From an uncultured Lachnospiraceae bacterium (GTDB lineage: Bacteria; Bacillota; Clostridia; Lachnospirales; Lachnospiraceae): a stretch of 39,626 nt of DNA. Below are positions 8,306-18,017 of the stretch, piece after piece. How positions within the stretch are numbered: position 1 is the stretch's first letter; every line of letters starts with the position of its first letter. Where the stretch lies: the NCBI GenBank assembly GCA_958428365.1, contig CAUAFT010000020.1:1-39626 (forward strand). Reading direction: 5' to 3'. The notes below the pieces were generated by a model that saw nothing but the letters and a program-made list of their open reading frames with translations, searched no databases and was not told where the DNA came from. A program made the translations under genes and the position numbers.

Positions 8306-10675
8306 TTAATCTTTTTCTCCTTCTCCACTGCATCCGCATTTAATATTTGAACAATTCAACAACGTCTTAAATTTCTCATTCAGGCTGTGTTCAAAATTAT
8401 CATATCTTTTCTCTAAAAACAGATTTAATTCCTCATCTCCAATCTGAAATCCAATCTCTTTGCATCCAATATCATTCCAGTTCTCAATTCCCACTTCTTT
8501 CAAAGTATCTGAATCACAATATTCGATATACTCTTTCAAGCTGCTGTTAGAAATGAACCGATTCGCCCCTTCCGAAATATATAAATAATTCAATGGAGAA
8601 TTATAAGGATTATTACCGTCTCCCCTTTTATTCTCCTTATGATTCATACTTTTATATTTTGCCCCAAGACTTCCAATCGGCATTACATGATGCTTCTCCA
8701 ATTTTAGATCGGCATTGAGCGCCTCTAACCTCTCTGCTTTGTAATCATCTGTAACACCTTCTTTTAAGATATCCTTGTAAGTATCCGCAAGATAATATTG
8801 GCAGATGGTATTGCCAATGACCTTTTCCGGATAGACAGGTGTATCTTTCATTATCAGTATTTTCTTATTTGCAAACTTCTGATCCTTTAAGACATTATTG
8901 CAGAGATTGATTACAAAATCTTTCTTAGGATTCCCGCCCTGTAAGGTATTCACTTCCAGCAAGACATTTTGCAGATGGTGAATAAACGCACGATTCTGCT
9001 CAATCTTAAATGCCCCGGATAAAATAGCGCTCCAATACCATGCCTCCATATAATTTAAAACGATTCTGTCCCCAAACCACTCATCTTTTAAAAAGACCGT
9101 TCCAAGAATCGACCATATGAGATTATAGTGAATCTCACCCACCTTACGGATTCCACAACGGATCTGTAAAAATGCGCTGGCACGATCCAGACCTTTACAG
9201 GCAATTTGAACATAGCGGCTGATATTTGCAGAATCAATTTGTAAGAGATATTCTTTTTTCAAAATCTTTGAACTGACATTTTTAACAGCTTCCTGATCTT
9301 CCAGATTCAATACCCCTTCTTTTGAAAAATAATTTGTGATTCCCAGCAGATTCATAAGAGCTTTTACATACCCGGAAGACAGTTCATTTTTTTCTCTCTG
9401 CCAGCATCCGATCCTCTCAGAAGCGGAATATAATATCTTTTTATCTTCAATATTGTCCTGATAGCTGTTCTTCTGCCTTGTCTCACACTGCTGTAAGAAA
9501 GACTGATAATCTGCCCTGTGATCCTCCTGTATATAATCTTCGATTTGGGTCATGAGATTTCCCTGTTCTCTTTCATTTGTATTTTTAGAGGACTTTGCCA
9601 GAATCAAATCGAACACACTTAGGGCTTTTCCACCCAGATTCAGATTTTCATAGATGTCCACTGCCCGGTCCTTATCCTTTGCATCCACTTTAATCTCATA
9701 TAACTTAATATCCCTCATGCAGTCTATCAGGTAATCCAAAAGTTTATCTTCCCAACGGGACTTATAATATCGCAGCTGATTCTCTAAGTATTGAATTAGA
9801 TTTGAGATATCTCTCCTTTCCAGGCAGTCTATGATGGTTTCTTTCTCTTTCTGTTCCAGTCCCATCCGCTCTAACCACTCTTTTTTTTGTTCCAGGGAAT
9901 TTTCATCATTTTGAAACCAGGTAATCAGAGATTTTTTATATTCATCACCCACAGCCCTGATCACGTTCTGTAAAATAATATATTCATCTGGATATTTTTC
10001 CGACTCCATATCCTCAATGTCCCAGGAAGCCTCCAGAAGATAATACAGAGGTATCAGATAGGTATTCCCTTCTTCGCTGTTTTTGCAGTCTGTGCAATAT
10101 TTGCACAACTCCCGGGTATCCAGACTTCCCGCATTTTCATACAAAAAATCTTTTTTATCTGCCACGAAGGATATTCGGGCACGGATATCCTCACTGGATA
10201 CTTTTGGATAATTCCCCTTCTCCAAAGATACCGGAAATTTTAAGATACTTCCCCCAAATATATCCTCCACATCGGACTCCATAACACTCCGAAGATTCGG
10301 CAGATTCAGAAAAAAACGTCGATTCAGCGTTGGAGAAATCAAATCCTTCTCCTTCTGTAATTTTGTCGAGAAAAATGCAATCAGGGTCGTAATTCTCTGC
10401 TGTCCGTCCAGCAATGCTCTGACCTTCTGATTTCCCTGCAAGGATACAATGTTTCTCTCATTCCTCCCTATCTTTTTATATCCATAATCATCCGCCCCTG
10501 CCTCCAAAAACAACACCGTACCTATGGGCAGTTTCGTCAGAATCGAAGCAATTAAAGAAACCTGCTTATTCTTATCCTTCCATGCAAACCCTCTCTGAAA
10601 ATCCGGAAGTACAATCGTATTCTCTTCAATTCCCTTCATGATTTCATTCAAATCCACTTTTTCCATATCTTTCAT
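8306..10675 (-). CDS. sspE: SspE-like DUF262-DUF1524 phosphorothioate-dependent nuclease
   Basis: A 789-residue protein with an N-terminal DUF262 domain, recognised by FQRGFAW (26-32) and the nucleotidase motif DGQQRITT (90-97). A C-terminal DUF1524 HNH-type nuclease follows, with HH at 662-663 and the downstream N-rich segment NNPYNSPLN (688-696). Known SspE proteins combine these domains: they sense phosphorothioate, hydrolyse nucleotide, and nick phage DNA. GmrSD-type type IV enzymes share the architecture, but the adjacent sulfur modification genes favour SspE. The C-terminus is Cys-rich (CSNIKCGC). The start is 6 nt after the sspA-like stop, with GAGGGGG suitably spaced. Its GC content is clearly lower than that of the sspABCD-like genes upstream. 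Confidence 0.88.
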   Translation of the reverse strand: MKDMEKVDLNEIMKGIEENTIVLPDFQRGFAWKDKNKQVSLIASILTKLPIGTVLFLEAGADDYGYKKIGRNERNIVSLQGNQKVRALLDGQQRITTLIAFFSTKLQKEKDLISPTLNRRFFLNLPNLRSVMESDVEDIFGGSILKFPVSLEKGNYPKVSSEDIRARISFVADKKDFLYENAGSLDTRELCKYCTDCKNSEEGNTYLIPLYYLLEASWDIEDMESEKYPDEYIILQNVIRAVGDEYKKSLITWFQNDENSLEQKKEWLERMGLEQKEKETIIDCLERRDISNLIQYLENQLRYYKSRWEDKLLDYLIDCMRDIKLYEIKVDAKDKDRAVDIYENLNLGGKALSVFDLILAKSSKNTNEREQGNLMTQIEDYIQEDHRADYQSFLQQCETRQKNSYQDNIEDKKILYSASERIGCWQREKNELSSGYVKALMNLLGITNYFSKEGVLNLEDQEAVKNVSSKILKKEYLLQIDSANISRYVQIACKGLDRASAFLQIRCGIRKVGEIHYNLIWSILGTVFLKDEWFGDRIVLNYMEAWYWSAILSGAFKIEQNRAFIHHLQNVLLEVNTLQGGNPKKDFVINLCNNVLKDQKFANKKILIMKDTPVYPEKVIGNTICQYYLADTYKDILKEGVTDDYKAERLEALNADLKLEKHHVMPIGSLGAKYKSMNHKENKRGDGNNPYNSPLNYLYISEGANRFISNSSLKEYIEYCDSDTLKEVGIENWNDIGCKEIGFQIGDEELNLFLEKRYDNFEHSLNEKFKTLLNCSNIKCGCSGEGEKD

Positions 10676-10681
10676 CTTCCG

Positions 10682-11863
10682 TTACCCCCTCGCAATCTCA
10701 TCCACAGCCTTTACCAGTCTCTCAACATCTTCCTCCGTATTGAACCGCCCCACACTCACCCGGACCGTCCCGCCATATTCCTCATCCCGCAGATACTTAT
10801 GTATCAATGGCGCACAGTGATACCCGCACCGTACCGCAATGTGATAGTCCTCATCCAACAGCATCCCCACGTCCGACGCCTGATATCCCTCCACATTAAA
10901 CGAACAGATCCCGCTCCGTCTCTCCTTTTCCACGGGAAAATACATCTGCACTCCCGGTATTCTCCGCAGCTCCTCCTCCAGCCCCCGAAACAGGAATCTC
11001 TCCTTCTGCCGGATTCCCCGGACACTCCGGTACATACTCTCCCCATCCGTTCCAAGCTCCTTTAAAGCTGCATGCAGCCCTGCAATCGCCGACACATTCG
11101 GACTTCCCGGCTCATACCGCCCCGGCGCTCTCTCAGGCATGTTCAGATTCAGCGAATCGCTTCCGGTTCCTCCCGCATACACGATCTCCAGTTCTCTTCC
11201 CCTATGATTCACATAACCTCCCACCCCAAAGGGTCCGCCCAATGTCTTATGCCCAGCAAAAACATAAAAATCGATCCCGCTGTTTTTCAATTCTGCAGGA
11301 ATCAGTCCAAAGGACTGGGATCCATCCACGATCACCACGGCGCCGCTTTCTTTCACCAGAGCGGCCACCTCCTTCACGGGGAGGACATATCCTGTCACAT
11401 TGCTGACCTGGGTCATACAGAGCACACGGGGAGGCTTTTGGATGAACTGGTATGTGATCTTTTCCAGATCCAGCTCCAACGTCTTTGCGTTAATTGCCAG
11501 TTCCTCTATCTCAAAACCGTACTGTTTTTGCAGCATATGCAGCACCCGCATAATGGCATTGTGCTCATAGGGCGACACATAGACCACATCCGTTTTTTCC
11601 CAATGTAACCCCCCTAAAATCTGGTTACATGCAAACGTAGCAGAGGGTGTGAACACAACCTCTGCCATTTCCTGTGCCTGAGCAAGGGTCCGGATCAGTC
11701 CCCTTGTCTCCTCTATGATGCTCTCCGCTTTTTCCGCCAATGCATAACTTCCCCTGCCGGAATTTACCGCAAAATTCCGGTTCGCCTCATCCATGGCGCG
11801 GTACACCGCCTCCGACTTGGGAAAGGATGTCGCCGCATTGTCAAGATAAATATATTTTTCCAT
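10682..11863 (-). CDS. sspA: SspA-like cysteine desulfurase
   Basis: A 393-residue PLP-dependent enzyme of aminotransferase class V, NifS/IscS/SufS type. It should take sulfur from L-cysteine as an enzyme-bound persulfide. Visible: PLP-contacting Asp180 (VVIVDGSQS), the Schiff-base Lys206 in AGHKTLGGP and the catalytic Cys350 in RCGYHCAPLIH. The short active-site loop resembles SufS/CsdA class II enzymes rather than IscS. Its place between the SspC-like ATPase (11 nt upstream) and the SspE-like nuclease (6 nt downstream) indicates it feeds sulfur to DNA phosphorothioation, not general Fe-S assembly. AGAGGAAAG precedes the ATG. Confidence 0.9.
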   Translation of the reverse strand: MEKYIYLDNAATSFPKSEAVYRAMDEANRNFAVNSGRGSYALAEKAESIIEETRGLIRTLAQAQEMAEVVFTPSATFACNQILGGLHWEKTDVVYVSPYEHNAIMRVLHMLQKQYGFEIEELAINAKTLELDLEKITYQFIQKPPRVLCMTQVSNVTGYVLPVKEVAALVKESGAVVIVDGSQSFGLIPAELKNSGIDFYVFAGHKTLGGPFGVGGYVNHRGRELEIVYAGGTGSDSLNLNMPERAPGRYEPGSPNVSAIAGLHAALKELGTDGESMYRSVRGIRQKERFLFRGLEEELRRIPGVQMYFPVEKERRSGICSFNVEGYQASDVGMLLDEDYHIAVRCGYHCAPLIHKYLRDEEYGGTVRVSVGRFNTEEDVERLVKAVDEIARG

Positions 11864-11874
11864 ATTCTTTCCTC

Positions 11875-14800
11875 TTACTGTAACAATTTCTCCAGAGTCT
11901 CCGCCAGCACAGCCACCTTCTGATTTGTCTCCAGGCTGTCTCCGAAGTTTTCCAACGCTTCCTCTATCATGTTTTTTAAAAATTCACTGGTGCTGTCCTT
12001 CGTGTCCGCGTCATAGAACTTGTGGATCTCGCTTCCATCCCCGGTTTTTAAAAGGATTTCCTTCTGTCCTTCGGGAACTGAGGAGGCGCCCTTCATTCCC
12101 TCCACCTTCTGCTTAATCTTCACAATGCTCTTGAGGAAGTGTTCGTTCAATTTGTCGTTCCAGTCCTCCACATAGATGTCCTCGATCCGCTTCGAGAGAA
12201 CGGCAACGATCTCCCTCTCGTCATTGGTGGTAAGAGTACTGAGATACCCCATAAAATTTTTCACCTTTTTATTCAACACATAGTTCCTGGATCGATAATT
12301 CTGCTGTCCGTACCAGTCTAAAAGGCACGCTTTTAAGCTGTCTGTCTCTTTGCCATGAAAAATCTCCCGCATCTTCCCCGCGGTTTTTTCGATCTCCTGT
12401 TCCAGATGCCTATCCATCTGCTCTCGGATCTGTCTTACCATAGAGCCCGTCCTATTGTATTCAGAAGAACCCATCGCCTGTGGAAGCTGTTCAAAAAGAA
12501 ATTCCCTCGGATTCAGCTCCGCTTGCTTTAACAGTTTTCTAAGCCCCTTCACTCCGCAGAGCATCTCCTGCGGATAATCCTCGCTGACTCTGCTGTACTG
12601 GGGCAGGGACCGATACCATTTCTGCATTTCCTCAATAATAAGAGAAAAACGGTTGGAGCCGTTCCTCCGGCATTCTTTACAGAAAATATCTTCCATTTCC
12701 CGCAAATAGAATTCTTTCGTCATTTCCTGCTCTTCAATGTAGAGTTCATAGCTCTCCGGAAATTGATTGATGTTATTTAAAACTTCCACCGTGATATCCA
12801 GCTCCTTGTTTCCCAGATAGATCACAGGCATTCCCTCCAAAAGGCAGAACTTCCAGGCTAAAAACAGAGGCATAATTCCCTTTCTCACCCCATAATGTTT
12901 TCCCTGAAGACGCTCATAGAGGATGGAAAAAGACGCCTTCTTACCGTTTCCCTTCACAAAAAAGTCTTCAATCTCCTCCATGATCTTACGACATCCTCCA
13001 TCCAGAGGAAACTCCTCTCCCGCCAGTCCCGTCCGCACGAAGGCGGCGCGGTAGACCATGGCTTCGGGACTGCTTCCCCTTCCGTAAGGCTCCAGATCCT
13101 CCCCACTTAAGATCGCCCCCACCACCATATTTCTCGCACGCAGATACTGTCCCTGTACATTTTGAATATTCAAAAGCTCGTGATTGATCCTTGGAGCCAG
13201 GGAATAATAATCCTCACAGATCTCGCTCAAATAACGTGTAAATTCCATCCCTGTATGGATCTTTGGCTCCTCCCTCTTTGTGTGGAGAATATGACAGCCC
13301 CCGTTTTCCGGCATAAAATCCTTCTTTAACTTCTCATTGACTTCGTAGCGGATATCCTCCTCATACAGATCCAATTCCTGGCGAAGCGCCTTATTCTCCT
13401 CAATAAAGCCTTCGTTCCCTGCAAGACTTCGAATTGCCGCCAGCCGCAAAAGCGCCCATTCCGAAAGAAATTCTTCCTTTGGCAAAAGCACGATCATCCG
13501 CTCGTCATTCAATTGCTGCAGATGACGTAGTATCTCCTCCTTATCCATTCGATCCGCTGATACCAGAGCCAGAATATAACCGTCAGAAAAACGGTGTTCA
13601 AAGAAAACCCTGGAACTGTGAATAGACATATAATCCTCAAAGGAGATAAATTCATAACGAAAATACCTGGTCATGGCGCGGTTCTGGTTATACTGCTTTG
13701 GAAGCGCATAGGTCAGCTCCGAGATCTCATTCAACATCCCGCAGACATTCAGATTTTTCTTAAGACGATTCATCTCCTTCTCGATTGCCGCCTCGATATC
13801 GATTCCAATATTATTTTTAAACGCATAGGTTCCAAGGCTGGATCTGAAAAAGACCACTTCTTTTTCCATCAGGGACTTCATTGCCCTGTCGTAAGCCTCG
13901 CCGGACATTCCAAGAGAATAACAGATGGCTTTTTTCCTCACCGCCAATTCCTCCGGGCGGCGGATCATCCGGATCACCGCCATCGCCTTAATTACCTTCT
14001 TTTCCTCCTCCGTCTCTGCCCTGGTCAGAGCATAATCCGCCTTTAACCATTCATTATGGATGTGAGGCTGATCCACAGTCTCCCGAAACAGGTTCTTAAA
14101 ATAATCGTAAACACAATCAATGCCCACCAGCTCTCTGGGATTCCGTTTTTCGATCACCCTGCGCAGGCTTCCCGGCTCATTTCCCGCAATGAAGGTAAAC
14201 ACGGTCCTCTCATTCTGACCGATCTTCTCGCTGATGTGTAAAAGAGCATAGGCGCAGACCGGAGTCAGAGGGTAACAGCCCTTCACCACGATACGCTCAA
14301 AATCTTCTTTTTCAAAGAGACTGGAAAAGCAGGAGAGCTCATAGGACTTCTCTCCCTCCCTTTTTATCTCTTCCGTAAAAAATCCCGGTTCTTTTTTGAT
14401 GGCATTTTCAATTAATTCAAAATTATTCTGGGAAGAGACCACGAACTGAATCTCCTTTAATCTCCCCTCCACGCCGCGGAACGCCTGAATAACCTCCGAG
14501 TCAATTCCCCTGACATATTCATGAATACTTTTATGGGCCACGAAGGTGAGATACAACTGCTGCTCTTTTTTGCTGTCCGCCAGCTCGCACATATCCTGCA
14601 GGATCTTCATATCCTTTGAAAAGTTCTCCACCTCATGTCCCTCGATATACTTACTGAATTCATCGAAAATAACATAGATCCCCCGATAGGAATACTGGGA
14701 ACAGAGCGCCCGGTTCACCTCCTCATAGACCCGCAGAGCGTCCTTTTGGATCATGGGAATAAAGACGCTTCCGGAGGTTACCAGCGGATAGATCTCCTTA

Positions 14801-15402
14801 AAATAAGAAAGAGCCTCCTCTTCCTGTTCTCCCAGCTTCCCGCAAAACGCTTCTTTGGAATACCCCTTCTCTTCCAGCAATCCCGTGAACTGTCCGCAGG
14901 CGGCAGGATACTCCTCATCCCACACCCGTATCACCTTGAGCGCCTCCGTATACTCGCTCTCCGGGGTCAGATCCGTGATCCCCTCTCTCTTTAACGCCTC
15001 CTGCAGGGCAAAAATAAAGGACTGGTTTAGATCCCCCTGGAAAGAAGAGATGATAACCGGCAAAAACGGTCCATTCTGAGCAGGAATCCCCTCGAACACC
15101 TCCCCCATAGAGGCGTCCGCCGCCAGGATCTTTTCTCGCAGCGCCTCCGTCTGCTCTTTCTCTTTTGAGCATAACAAAGCAAGGAGTACAAGCAGCAAAT
15201 GAGATTTTCCTTTTCCGTAAGGACCAATCAGAATGGTTGCATGTTCTCCCTGTTCTCTTTTTACATTTTCCAGATACTGCTTTAGAATCGCCACGGAAGA
15301 TCTGGTGGGTATATAGTGATTTACCCGGTCCATATCTCCAAGATCCAAAGCCAGATTGACGGATTTTTGAAATCTTGTGTCAACTCTTACAATATTTTTC
15401 AT
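11875..15402 (-). CDS. sspC: SspC-like P-loop ATPase (BrxC-like N-terminus)
   Basis: A large 1175-residue ATPase with Walker A GPYGKGKSHL (60-69) and Walker B YVIFDEFSKYIEG (243-255). The GxGKSH form with DEFxK is typical of the big P-loop ATPases of phage defence loci, including BrxC of BREX and the ATPase of Ssp phosphorothioation. The remainder is helical, without recognisable nuclease or methyltransferase motifs. It lies between the DUF4007 gene (24 nt upstream) and the cysteine desulfurase gene (11 nt downstream). The assignment to SspC rests on ATPase motifs plus context; by sequence alone BrxC-like is equally fair. No BREX methyltransferase (PglX) or phosphatase (PglZ) is present. Confidence 0.8.
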   Translation of the reverse strand: MKNIVRVDTRFQKSVNLALDLGDMDRVNHYIPTRSSVAILKQYLENVKREQGEHATILIGPYGKGKSHLLLVLLALLCSKEKEQTEALREKILAADASMGEVFEGIPAQNGPFLPVIISSFQGDLNQSFIFALQEALKREGITDLTPESEYTEALKVIRVWDEEYPAACGQFTGLLEEKGYSKEAFCGKLGEQEEEALSYFKEIYPLVTSGSVFIPMIQKDALRVYEEVNRALCSQYSYRGIYVIFDEFSKYIEGHEVENFSKDMKILQDMCELADSKKEQQLYLTFVAHKSIHEYVRGIDSEVIQAFRGVEGRLKEIQFVVSSQNNFELIENAIKKEPGFFTEEIKREGEKSYELSCFSSLFEKEDFERIVVKGCYPLTPVCAYALLHISEKIGQNERTVFTFIAGNEPGSLRRVIEKRNPRELVGIDCVYDYFKNLFRETVDQPHIHNEWLKADYALTRAETEEEKKVIKAMAVIRMIRRPEELAVRKKAICYSLGMSGEAYDRAMKSLMEKEVVFFRSSLGTYAFKNNIGIDIEAAIEKEMNRLKKNLNVCGMLNEISELTYALPKQYNQNRAMTRYFRYEFISFEDYMSIHSSRVFFEHRFSDGYILALVSADRMDKEEILRHLQQLNDERMIVLLPKEEFLSEWALLRLAAIRSLAGNEGFIEENKALRQELDLYEEDIRYEVNEKLKKDFMPENGGCHILHTKREEPKIHTGMEFTRYLSEICEDYYSLAPRINHELLNIQNVQGQYLRARNMVVGAILSGEDLEPYGRGSSPEAMVYRAAFVRTGLAGEEFPLDGGCRKIMEEIEDFFVKGNGKKASFSILYERLQGKHYGVRKGIMPLFLAWKFCLLEGMPVIYLGNKELDITVEVLNNINQFPESYELYIEEQEMTKEFYLREMEDIFCKECRRNGSNRFSLIIEEMQKWYRSLPQYSRVSEDYPQEMLCGVKGLRKLLKQAELNPREFLFEQLPQAMGSSEYNRTGSMVRQIREQMDRHLEQEIEKTAGKMREIFHGKETDSLKACLLDWYGQQNYRSRNYVLNKKVKNFMGYLSTLTTNDEREIVAVLSKRIEDIYVEDWNDKLNEHFLKSIVKIKQKVEGMKGASSVPEGQKEILLKTGDGSEIHKFYDADTKDSTSEFLKNMIEEALENFGDSLETNQKVAVLAETLEKLLQ

Positions 15403-15426
15403 AGCTTTCCCTCCCCTATCATCTGA

Positions 15427-16284
15427 TTATTGAAAATATTGATCAACAATTTCCTCTCTTGAAACTCTCTTTTGAAGATACACCATGTCCAGACCCGCCG
15501 TTCGGTTCATCTGTATCCTTCCCTTTGCTTCCAGTTCTTCTAATTTTTCTATCAGTCCCGTCCTCTTTAAGTTCAGGACACATCCCGGCGAACCGGGTAT
15601 CCTAAGGAGATCATCCATACTGACCGCCCCTTTTTCTGAGACGCATTCCGGCAGAAGATACCAGATGATATCCGCAGGAAGCAGATTCAGGTTCGGCTGA
15701 TTCTTCCAGTAAATGTGATGCTTCTGTTTTATGAGTTCAAATCCCCCGAAGGGACTGACATTCTTCTCTTCCGGGTCACTCTCCCGCTCCGCCCTCTTTA
15801 CATACATCCGAAGGATGGCGTCGCAGTCGTTTTCCAGTGATTTTTCTGAGAACTTCTCCATTCCCTCCAGCTCCTGTGCCTGCCTTATCAATTCCCTTGT
15901 CAGTTCCTCCCTGGTGAACTCCGCCTCATCGTAATAATTAAAAAAAAGATTCCAGGTTGTTGCCTGTTCCCTGTTCCTTACGATATTGCAGTGGATCATC
16001 CAAAGAGAGAACCAATCCTCCAGATAGGGATCGTATTTCCAGATCCTCTGCCCCAGTTCGGAGAGAACGACCCCTTTTTTTCCATGTTCCTCGGTGAGGT
16101 TTGCACAGCGCAGCCAGTACCGGATGGACTTTGCCATATTTGGTCCCACTCCCAGAACGTCGGCTCCGTAGTTCCGGGTAAATACAAAGGGATCCCTCTC
16201 CACTTCTCTTAAGCCCTTATTCACCCATCCCTCCCGCAGAACAAAACTCTCATGTCCTTTAAAACGGTATTTCTTTTTCATCAT
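15427..16284 (-). CDS. sspB: SspB-like DUF4007 protein
   Basis: A 285-residue DUF4007 protein. The diagnostic N-terminal pattern is present: FKGHESFVLREGWVNKGL, then LGVGPNMAKSIRYW, then a helical, winged-helix-like C-terminal part. DUF4007 proteins occur beside PAPS-reductase-like sulfur transferases, and SspB of the Ssp system, reported to nick DNA during modification, is of this type. The start codon at 16284 has AGGTGG 7 nt upstream; 14 nt separate it from the sspD-like stop. The DUF4007 assignment is firm; the SspB name is by family and operon context. Confidence 0.85.
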   Translation of the reverse strand: MMKKKYRFKGHESFVLREGWVNKGLREVERDPFVFTRNYGADVLGVGPNMAKSIRYWLRCANLTEEHGKKGVVLSELGQRIWKYDPYLEDWFSLWMIHCNIVRNREQATTWNLFFNYYDEAEFTREELTRELIRQAQELEGMEKFSEKSLENDCDAILRMYVKRAERESDPEEKNVSPFGGFELIKQKHHIYWKNQPNLNLLPADIIWYLLPECVSEKGAVSMDDLLRIPGSPGCVLNLKRTGLIEKLEELEAKGRIQMNRTAGLDMVYLQKRVSREEIVDQYFQ

Positions 16285-16298
16285 GGTATTTCCACCTG

Positions 16299-18017
16299 TT
16301 AATTTCTCTTAATTGCCAGAACCTTGCGCATATAACACCCCGCCGGAAAATGTGCGATACATTCCCCGCAGCGGACGCACTGATCCTCCAGGATCCGGTA
16401 ACAGATGCTTCCATCCTCCTGCTCCTTGATGGATATTGCATTGTGCCGGCACACGCTCTCGCAGGCAAGACAGCCCATGCACATCTGATACTTGGTGATC
16501 TGACATTTTATTTTCTCTTCCGTAATCTTTTTGCTTAAGATCGTAACCTTTAACTTTTTCGTTCCCACCCTGCCCTGGAGCTTTAACAGAACTTCACCGC
16601 GGGCATCCAGAATGCAGACCTCGCCAAGCCTTTCATTTCCAAGCTCAAAGTTCAGGTATCCAAAGGGGCGGAACAGCTCATACAACTGATCGTCAATGGG
16701 TCTTTGCAATTCATAGTAAAAGGTATCTTCCTGTGTCGCGCAGGGCTGAAATGAAACAACGGATTTCTTCGCATATTCCACGCCGTTGCCGCCCTGTCTC
16801 GCTTTCCAGTAGCCCTCGTCCACATAGGTCTCTGCATCCTGTTTCCCGATCTGCCTTGCAAAATCTATGAGCAGATTCCGAAAACCTTCACTCTGTTCCT
16901 TCATGTGGATCTTTGATAAGAACTCCGACCACCCGCTGTTATTCGGACAGCACCAACAGCCCACTCTGGCGTAACCCAGCCGATAAGCGTCGTTAAAATC
17001 TATTCCCGTAGTAAGCAGATAGAGCCAGATGTCAAAGTCCATCCAGTCGATGATCGGAGAGAGGATCCTCTGCTTGGTGATCTTCGGACTGTCTGAATCC
17101 CTCTCATACTTACTCCTGCTGACAGACTCACTCCTTCTGATTCCATAAAAAGTAAGGATCTGCTTCTTACTGCGAAACAGAGACTTGATGGTCTTTTGGA
17201 TACTTCCGGTCTTAAACACGGTACAGCACCAGCGCATGACACGGCTGGGCGGTCCGATCAGACGGCACAGTTCCTCAAAATCCTTCTCCTTATTCCGGGC
17301 GGTGATCACAGGCGTCTGGGGATGCTCCTCCTTAAATCTTCTAACATAGTCATAGGTAAAAGGAAATTCCAGCGTGGTATCTCCAAAAATATGAAGGATC
17401 TTGGGATCTCCCAACGCTCTCATCACCAGATCCGAGGTCACAGTGGAATCCTTGCCGCCGCTAAAAGAGACAAACATATCCATGACCCCGTAATCCCTGG
17501 CAGATCTGCGGATATACTCGTTTGCCTCTTCCACGATCTCCTCATACCGCTTCCGGTTCGCCTTTATGAACTTCTGAATCCGAGCAGAAAAATAAGTATC
17601 CGTATTTTCATCTTTATAATGCAGATACTGATTTTGAATCTCTTCTATATCTAAGTTTTTTAAATCCTTTACGGAAAAATCGATCTTCTTCCCATCCACA
17701 TAATAGCGGTTTCCCGTACCGTTCCAGACTGATTTTTCCAGAAAACAAAACGGCTTACCAAGAATAAGCTCCAATAACAACCGTTCCTCCGGAAAGACCG
17801 GACGCAGATCCGTGGCTATTTTTCTGCCTGTCCCTCCGCAGATAGGACAGATTTTTTCATAGGTGGGAACTCCACAGGAATCACACCAGAAAATCTCGGA
17901 GGAAGCCTCCGCTCTCCCTCCGCAGGAAGGACAGGTACTGGTCTGACACGGCGTATTGGTACAGGGCAGATCCTCTCCCGTTTTGGCATCTCTATTACGA
18001 CAAATATATGTAATCAT
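16299..18017 (-). CDS. sspD: SspD/DndC-like PAPS-reductase-family sulfurtransferase with zinc ribbons and ferredoxin domain
   Basis: A 572-residue protein of the PAPS reductase/ATP pyrophosphatase family that activates DNA phosphate for sulfur insertion. In order: a Cys-rich zinc-ribbon N-terminus (Cys at 6, 19, 24, 29, 32, 45, 48, 57, 60), the PP-loop SFSGGKDST (184-192), cysteines likely to bind Fe-S or carry sulfur (C264, C265, C354, C356, C357), then a C-terminal ferredoxin-like domain. The first ferredoxin motif is complete (C513, C516, C519, C523); the second has C547, C550 and C553 but Phe557 where the fourth Cys is expected, with Cys561 close by. Its start overlaps the upstream regulator stop (ATGA). 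The sulfurtransferase call is firm; substrate is inferred from neighbours. Confidence 0.9.
   Translation of the reverse strand: MITYICRNRDAKTGEDLPCTNTPCQTSTCPSCGGRAEASSEIFWCDSCGVPTYEKICPICGGTGRKIATDLRPVFPEERLLLELILGKPFCFLEKSVWNGTGNRYYVDGKKIDFSVKDLKNLDIEEIQNQYLHYKDENTDTYFSARIQKFIKANRKRYEEIVEEANEYIRRSARDYGVMDMFVSFSGGKDSTVTSDLVMRALGDPKILHIFGDTTLEFPFTYDYVRRFKEEHPQTPVITARNKEKDFEELCRLIGPPSRVMRWCCTVFKTGSIQKTIKSLFRSKKQILTFYGIRRSESVSRSKYERDSDSPKITKQRILSPIIDWMDFDIWLYLLTTGIDFNDAYRLGYARVGCWCCPNNSGWSEFLSKIHMKEQSEGFRNLLIDFARQIGKQDAETYVDEGYWKARQGGNGVEYAKKSVVSFQPCATQEDTFYYELQRPIDDQLYELFRPFGYLNFELGNERLGEVCILDARGEVLLKLQGRVGTKKLKVTILSKKITEEKIKCQITKYQMCMGCLACESVCRHNAISIKEQEDGSICYRILEDQCVRCGECIAHFPAGCYMRKVLAIKRN

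Noticed and set aside
11875..15402. Calling the locus a BREX system because of the BrxC-like ATPase
   Set aside because: No PglX methyltransferase, PglZ phosphatase, BrxA or BrxB is present, while a full sulfur-transfer set is.
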